Source: Siphonodentalium dalli
Lineage: Eukaryota; Mollusca; Scaphopoda; Gadilida; Siphonodentaliidae
DNA: 64,000 nt
Direction: 5' to 3'
Assembly: GCA_032622095.1 (NCBI GenBank)
Contig: CP136065.1
Coordinates: forward strand, 62,293,094-62,357,093
Under the pieces are notes generated by a model, which worked only from the letters and a program-made list of their open reading frames with translations, made no database searches and was not told the origin of the DNA. Of this stretch, positions 58,601-64,000 are shown piece by piece. The position numbers and the translations under genes are program-made. How positions within the stretch are numbered: the stretch's first letter is position 1; every line of letters begins with the position of its first letter.

Positions 58601-61600
58601 GGATCCTACCAATACTGACATCTGACAAGAGTTTTAGAACAGACTCATCGACTGACATAAACAACTCAAAATCTCGCTCTGTGCCTGGCACATGTAGCTG
58701 ATATATATGCGCAGAAACATTTCGTTCAAACTAAGATTGTTTAGCCAATATATAGCACCCTGAACAGAGGAGCACCTGGAAATGTCTTTGAAACATCTGT
58801 ATCTTCATGGAGATATGATAGCCAGGTGTCCTCGAGATCTTAGTCCAACCCACTAGATTGAATGATACATCTCAATATGTAAAACCCAATTATCATCTTT
58901 TATCGAACTAATGTGTTTATGATGTCCATGTATCATATTATAACGTCTAATGTATACGCAGTTGTAAATAAATAAATACTTCATTATTGGTGGAACGGAT
59001 TAATCGCGATAAACAGAATGACAATTGACAAGGTGAGCCACTACTTATATTCCATGACTGTAATAATCATGTTTTGTGATGCTATTTGAATGTAAAATTT
59101 ATGAGAAAACGTATAACACTTTAAGCAAGAGCATTCTCTGTTCCCAACAAATATCCACAGCATGCATTAACATGGGCAACGCCGGATAACCCTGCTAGTT
59201 AACAATAAAACTGGGAATTTTTTATAAAATGGCATGAATTACCGATGCATATCATATTGTGATGGATTCCAGAATTCTCTCATTTTTCACAAAAAAAGCG
59301 ATTTTTACCCCAAAAATGAACCTGGAACATTGAGATACTCCAAAATACGCTTTCAAAATATGAACAATCCCCCATTTATTGTTTAGTTATATTCCTGTCC
59401 AAAACTAGATGAAGATGTTACTTAGGCAGTTGGATTCCATTTTTCACTGGTTTGATTCACGAAAAAGCCTATTTTACCCCAATAATAAAATGATAACGTA
59501 CACTATTACACGAAAAGTTAACAGCATGTTAACCGCCGTATCAGTGCGGATATTTTGATATATAACTTAGTTTGTTACTCTTCCACATATTTGACTGGCT
59601 GAACACTTTATTGACTTTCTGATGTGAAATATTACATCTTGGCAGCCATTTTGACAACGGTTGCCATGGAGACGGGAGAACAATTTGACGAAGTCTACCC
59701 AAATTTTTTTGGAAGCCCTTGACCCCAGGTACGTAACTTATATGGAGTCTGATCTAGAGCAAGAAAATCCTACGGGGCTATAGGCTAGGGCCAGTATTAT
59801 TTGATATTGAAGTTATATAATGGCTTCGTTTACACATTTTGATTCAACGTAAACATCGATCTTTGTTGGTTATCGGAAATGGCCTAATAATCACACCTGT
59901 TTTTTTGTTTAAATCTGGTTCTATTTTTGTTTATATCTAACGACAGTCACTTTTACAAGATGCATATATACACACATAGGTATCTTGAAAATCGTGAAAC
60001 TCGGAAAGAAGCTATATGATCGTGTTACATAATTTAACAACACAGTCCGTTCTCATCGTAAGCCATTTTAGTAATGAATATGTATCGGGATTGAGATGGC
60101 GTGTGGTGCTTAGTAACAGTAACCATGTAGCATATTGATGGGCGGTACGTACGGATAGGTCCATTATCCATTGAGCCGGTCGTTCGTTGAATTAAAAACT
60201 TTGGCGCCATCTTTGTTCATACTAATTTTGATATCTGCATATTATAAGTATTACAATATATGAGCAGCAGAGTTCGCGCTGCCGTTTAAACATTTGCCAA
60301 ATGCAAAAATTAATTCACATTTTCAAAGGGATGATTGGCAAGTCACTTTTTAATTAGTCAAGAAAAATAGTGGTCAATAAATACCATTCACTTCATGAAA
60401 CTCTTACAGTAATTTTGTAGGTGGTCTTTTATAAGGTCAGTAAAAGTTAACACCTCTATCAGGATGCAATTAATCTTCTGATGAAGCACCATGCTACGAT
60501 CTTATTGATTTATTTCTATGATAAATCAAAGTAGAGAGGAGAGAATTAATAATAATATACTGTTTTTCTATCGATATCAAAAGTCGTTCAAACGGCCATA
60601 AATAAACTTCTAAAAGAATTTGGTAAACTCTCCTAAAGCCGCTATATTTTCTCGTAACAACCTATATATGTTCTCATTGTATAACCGCTATATATCTCTC
60701 TCCCAGTATTCGTCAGGCTGTTGAATCATCCATTGCACAGGTTACACTAAAAACCCTCTATATTCCTCCCACCCACAGCATGGCATACTATTTCAAACGG
60801 GGGTTCTGCAATGAGCGCCGTGCTCTCTGGTGGAACAAAGTGCGAAGTCATGCAATGTGGTAGATCTGTCGGATATGGAGACCATCCTGACGAAGATGGC
60901 GAAACAACTTTAGATGCGATGGTTATGGATGGGTAAGTATGGTGAGACAGGACTGGTTATATATGAGCTTTCATGTACTGGGGTACACTAGATTATAATG
61001 TCACGTACTCGATATTTCTGTTCGATTATCCACGCGGTCATCAACCAAAGTGACTGATTTTCAAGTTAACATCACCTTTTCGGTCATTCTGATTGCAATT
61101 TAAATTAAATACTTTTAACCCTTCCATGACTTGAGCTTCCTTAAATTTTGCGGAAAAAACTTGTGTCAATGCATTCTCGCATATAAGGTAGTTTCCCCAT
61201 TGCATATACATATATGTTTGACTCGAAAAATGGATGTTCATATTGTCGCGATATTGTTGTGTCCAGAAGAAGTACAGTAACTCTATTTCTGCGGAAGTCA
61301 GGTCTCAATGTGATATATGCCCCCTGATATGCAAATTAGTAGCACGCCTCTCGACACAAGTAATTGGATTACGTGGGGGGGGGGGGGGGGGTTGGTGGTT
61401 ATAAGCACTGTGCATAAGAGTAATCTTGTGGGCTGATGTCGCAGAGAACCAATTATCGATTAGAGGCCTCCTTGTGGAGCTCATTGAACATACATTGGGC
61501 GACATGGTGTCAGTACGAATGTGGTGTAAAGCATGCACGTTCCAGATTACGAATGTCCACTTGTATTATAAAGAATATGGTATAAAGTGCCCATTCGGAG

Positions 61601-64000
61601 AAATAGAAGGTCGATGTAGAACAAAGGAGCTGGGTTTTAATTATGATCTATTTTTATCTAAAAATTCGAATATGAACATAGTAGTATGGAGTACTCTTAG
61701 GGAAACTTCAATCTGTAAAACAGAGTTCAGTCCCCTCGCTACACTATGTTTGACCGCTGCCGGCATGTGTATTTTCTTAAATAAATCTAACATTTTTTAT
61801 TGAAATGTTTTGTCAGTTACAATTCATTTTGGCTTGATCAAGACAATTTTCAAATTTTATTGTTATCGGGCTTTTTTTTTACACCGCAAACATCGAGGAG
61901 TTTTAAGAATTTTCCGACTATTTTGTCGCATAAAATCAATAAAAATACGAGGAGTAATTACATTTTGTTAACATTCTGGGATGATTATTTGTCTTTGATA
62001 TACGTTTAAAATATCACGCACAAAATTATACAAACTAAAAAAGTGGTAATTAGTTTTATAGACCCACTCTAAATTACCACATGCACAGTAAAAGCATGCG
62101 GATCCATACACGTGTCTTAAATTTGTTTGGATATAATCCATCCCATGATGCGCATCATTTCCGTTATCCGTATTAAAATGCTATATGACTCCGCTGAACT
62201 ACATAACATTATAAGCAATAACTGAATACACATGAAATTTATTTATTATACTCTTTGCATGTATGGCTCCAGTGACACTATGGACGCAGGGTGTGTTGGT
62301 GATTTGACGGGAGTTAGTAATGCTATAGGTGTTGCACATGCTGTGATGAAGTATACAGACCACACACTTATTGTTGGAGAATCAGGTACAAATGTATAGA
62401 GTTATAATGCTTGATATGCTGCGATTGTCATGCAAATACAACTCTCTGAGGTCGCCAGGTAACCAACTTTTCCGGAGGTCTCTGTTGCATGGTTTGCCAT
62501 GCGCACTGCGAATTCTTTCCGTTCCATTAGCGAGAATTTAAAACAAATAATTTGCTGACGAAGTTACTTTTTCGCCGTTTCATGACGATTTGAACCATAA
62601 TATAATATCATGGGGTGATTAGACTGCAAACTATTTTGAGTAAATTAACCCTTTACCCAACAAACCGGCCAAAACCGGCCAAATAAAGCTTCAACAGCCT
62701 AAAATATCTTCGGTCTGTCTCAATAGAACCATACAAATATGGATATCATTGGAACCGGCTCATTGACCACATTGTGATAGTTACAGTTATGCCCTGTGCC
62801 AATGCATTCTCTTATATATGCGAGTCGACCATAGGTCGCCTCGCATATATAAGAGAATGCATTGGCCTTTTTTTAACACTTTTTACCATTTTTTCTTACA
62901 TTCTTTAACAATTTTATAATTTAATGTGTTAAGCCAATGCATTCTCTTATATATGCGAGGCGACATATGGTCGACTCGCATATATAAGAGAATGCATTGG
63001 CACAGGGCCCTTCTGTTGGGTAAAGGGTTAATCTGAAATATTGAAATAACAGAAACGGAAAAGTGTTCGTCGATTCTAATACAACCGGGTGGTCAAATGG
63101 AGCCCATCCCCGTATTGTGATATAATACATAGAGTACGTGTCATTTGCGCAACCTACGGTCGACTATCGTCGTTTATCATAATTTGGGAAATCTGCTGAT
63201 CAGCATGTTAGGATGTAAACTGCTGACCAGCAGCTGACTCAGCATTTTATGTTAACCCGAAATATCTACGCTATTGGGTTCGTCGGTCTAATACCGCCGA
63301 TAACCCAAAAGAATAGGTATTTTTGGTCTTGTTAGTCTACTGGAGCAACTTCTATTATACTAAATGACAAGCAGTCACTATGCCAGACTTTGATACTTTT
63401 GGCGGTGTGAGAGTAACAGATCATCTGAGTTAATGGACATGCAAATATTTCACCGATTGGCTTGATGCACTGATGACATTTATTTTCTGTAACCGTTGAT
63501 AGTCACATTAATGTTTGTGAGAGACTTTCTCGCTCTTTTTCCATGCACATAATGATTTTGACTTAAATGTCTTAGTTACGTCGGGAAAATTTTCTTTATT
63601 TCAGTTTCACATTTCTCGAAGCTTCTTTCCGAAGGGTATAGGGGAGGAAGTTTTTCGCCACACCTTCCCATATGCAACATGCCGTAGCTTAATATAATCT
63701 GCTCAAAGGCCCATATGAGGTCCCAGTTACATAAATATATGCCTCTCGGAACAATCCCCCACCCACGGCGTACCTTCTTGCATTTGTTTTAAATATGGTC
63801 GTACCTGACACGTAGTGGAGCAACCGCACATGCTGTGATTCGTTGTCTTCAGCACGCATTTCGTACTATAATCTTGTATCCCGGCGATCAAATGGCACAT
63901 GGACAGTCATTATAGTTATTGCTGCCTCAAATTTGCTTAATTTCACCGCCAACATAACGCTAAGCATAATATGTATATTAATTTCATCGGCGAGATAACG
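52557..64000 (+). CDS. AGA: aspartylglucosaminidase paralogue, 5' part (exons 1-3)
   Basis: Second AGA gene, same strand, 8.4 kb after the first. Coding parts 52557-52692, 60779-60932 and 62273-62385 have the same lengths (136, 154, 113 nt) and phases as in copy 1. Exons 4-8 were not found before the window end. Exon 2 has [19 protein letters not shown] where copy 1 and human have QCDG.VG.GGSPDE.GETT, so two conserved positions of this block are changed. Exon 3 is almost unchanged between copies. The nucleophile lies in a later exon, so activity cannot be judged. Confidence 0.88.
53095..53473 (+). repeat. TTCCAACTG-rich repeat, AGA2 intron 1
   Basis: Counterpart of 33600-34030: TTTCCAACTGATGGCCATTT, GGTCTAAAA, GTTGGAAATTCAAACAATGA, ending ACAAAAGTTGGGG and running into a 27-G tract. 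Confidence 0.65.
53447..54434 (+). repeat. cluster of long G homopolymers
   Basis: Runs of 27 (53447-53473), 16 (53640-53655), 13 (53709-53721), 17 (54359-54375) and 16 (54419-54434) guanines, plus 11 at 53081. Several are followed by GTACC and A-rich stretches. Confidence 0.9.
55207..60162. mobile_element. ~5-kb inverted-repeat structure, possible foldback element
   Basis: The outer ends GGACCTATCCGTAGGTACCG and its complement at 60140-60162 match over ~23 bp. An inner pair, 55712-55879 and 59631-59796, is about 95% identical in inverse (ATGGCAACCG, CTAGCCTATAGCCCCGTAGG). Between these the arms are diverged. The middle holds direct TTTTACCCCAAAAAT units (55898, 56091, 59300, 59465) and the A/B array. 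No transposase. No clear target duplication. Confidence 0.6.
56388..58130 (+). repeat. A/B dimeric tandem array (~140-bp units)
   Basis: CGCCGATT(G/T)CCACC-like phrases near 56571, 56702, 56851, 56983, 57132, 57271, 57417, 57551, 57671, 57925 and 58010. A units continue with CTTATA...ATCATC, B units with TTGATACA...TTCTTC and CATGATACGAGGA; they alternate after the first two. A GTCTGTCTGTCTG start plus GATAATGG block occurs at 56388 and again at 57728, so the whole array is itself partly duplicated. Confidence 0.85.
60779..60932 (+). CDS. AGA: AGA2 exon 2
   Basis: Acceptor CACCCACAG, donor GATGG|GTAAGT. Encodes [39 protein letters not shown]. The disulfide cysteines are kept; GGSP is replaced by GDHP. 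Confidence 0.93.
60933..62272 (+). other. AGA2 intron 2
   Basis: A hairpin-MITE fragment (61117-61215, CCCTTCCATGACTTGAGC) and a 17-G run (61375-61391). A 125-codon frame at 61426-61803 shows no known motif. Confidence 0.55.
62273..62385 (+). CDS. AGA: AGA2 exon 3
   Basis: Acceptor ATGGCTCCAG, donor TCAG|GTACAA. Encodes [20 protein letters not shown] and [10 protein letters not shown]; two residues differ from copy 1. Confidence 0.94.
62798..62866. repeat. 69-bp TATATATGCGAG hairpin
   Basis: Same arms and length as the hairpins at 10849 and 11062. Confidence 0.85.
62933..63001. repeat. 69-bp TATATATGCGAG hairpin
   Basis: Second hairpin of this MITE copy; loop GGCGACATATGGTCGA. Confidence 0.85.

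Larger units (their letters stand above)
52693..60778 (+). other. AGA2 intron 1
   Basis: 8.1 kb: TTCCAACTG repeat (53095-53473), long G runs (53081-54434), a degenerate 93-bp hairpin (54890-54985) and the inverted-repeat structure 55207-60162. No other exon seen. Confidence 0.7.
62649..63027. mobile_element. TTAA MITE, family CCCTTTACCCAACA, copy 2 (379 bp)
   Basis: Ends CCCTTTACCCAACAAACCGG and TCTGTTGGGTAAAGGG, flanked by TTAA (62645-62648, 63028-63031). Inverted relative to copy 1 and sharing its internal text (GATATCCATATTTGTATGG in complement). Two 69-bp hairpins at 62798-62866 and 62933-63001. Confidence 0.88.
62386..64000 (+). other. AGA2 intron 3 (to window end)
   Basis: Contains the TTAA MITE 62649-63027. 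No match to AGA exon 4 is visible before the edge. Confidence 0.6.

Noticed and set aside
58492-58701. 69-codon + strand frame (and an overlapping minus frame)
   Set aside because: Inside the inverted-repeat structure; no homology recognised and both strands are open, so there is no coding evidence.
61426-61803. 125-codon + strand frame in AGA2 intron 2
   Set aside because: No recognised motif and no splice or start context; kept only as a remark in the intron entry.

Overview
This is animal nuclear DNA: AT-rich, intron-bearing, gene-poor and dense in transposons. Spliced genes with GT/AG introns, a Ty3/Gypsy retrotransposon, TTAA-flanked MITEs, a SINE-like repeat and a TTAGGG-type tract all fit a marine invertebrate. 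A mollusc or other lophotrochozoan is my guess from the repeat style; the species cannot be fixed from the sequence alone.

Three host genes are visible, all on the + strand. (1) The window opens inside an SRA1 (steroid receptor RNA activator protein) gene, with its last three coding exons at 1-289, 5256-5364 and 8028-8269. (2) A complete eight-exon aspartylglucosaminidase gene (AGA, lysosomal N4-(beta-N-acetylglucosaminyl)-L-asparaginase) lies between 31764 and 44171. It encodes 347 residues, against 346 in human, with the Asp-Thr autocleavage site and nucleophile intact. (3) A second, diverged AGA copy starts at 52557. Its exons 1-3 are present, with exon lengths identical to the first copy, and it runs off the right edge. 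The two copies form a head-to-tail tandem pair.

Between SRA1 and the AGA pair, 10.5-25.8 kb is a stack of nested mobile elements. An old minus-strand Gypsy element, riddled with stops and frameshifts, is broken by two TTAA MITEs, by a block of ~170-bp satellite-like repeats, and by a young Gypsy element of 10.3 kb. The young element has 1.14-kb LTRs that differ by one visible indel, an ATAG target duplication, and an intact 1685-codon pol-type ORF with no recognisable capsid region.

The most unusual local structure is in AGA intron 5. The end of the intron plus the first ~60 bp of exon 6 is tandemly repeated eight times with a 141/147-bp period. This places seven decoy 3' splice sites before the real exon, and five of the decoys carry an in-frame TAG. 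A separate 69-bp repeat has grown over the AGA stop codon and 3' UTR. The introns and intergenic DNA hold several TTAA-flanked MITE families, 69-bp and 93-bp perfect-length hairpins, a 1365-bp non-autonomous element with a 9-bp target duplication, and a ~5-kb inverted-repeat structure enclosing a two-type (A/B) tandem array in AGA2 intron 1. Several long G homopolymers are also present.
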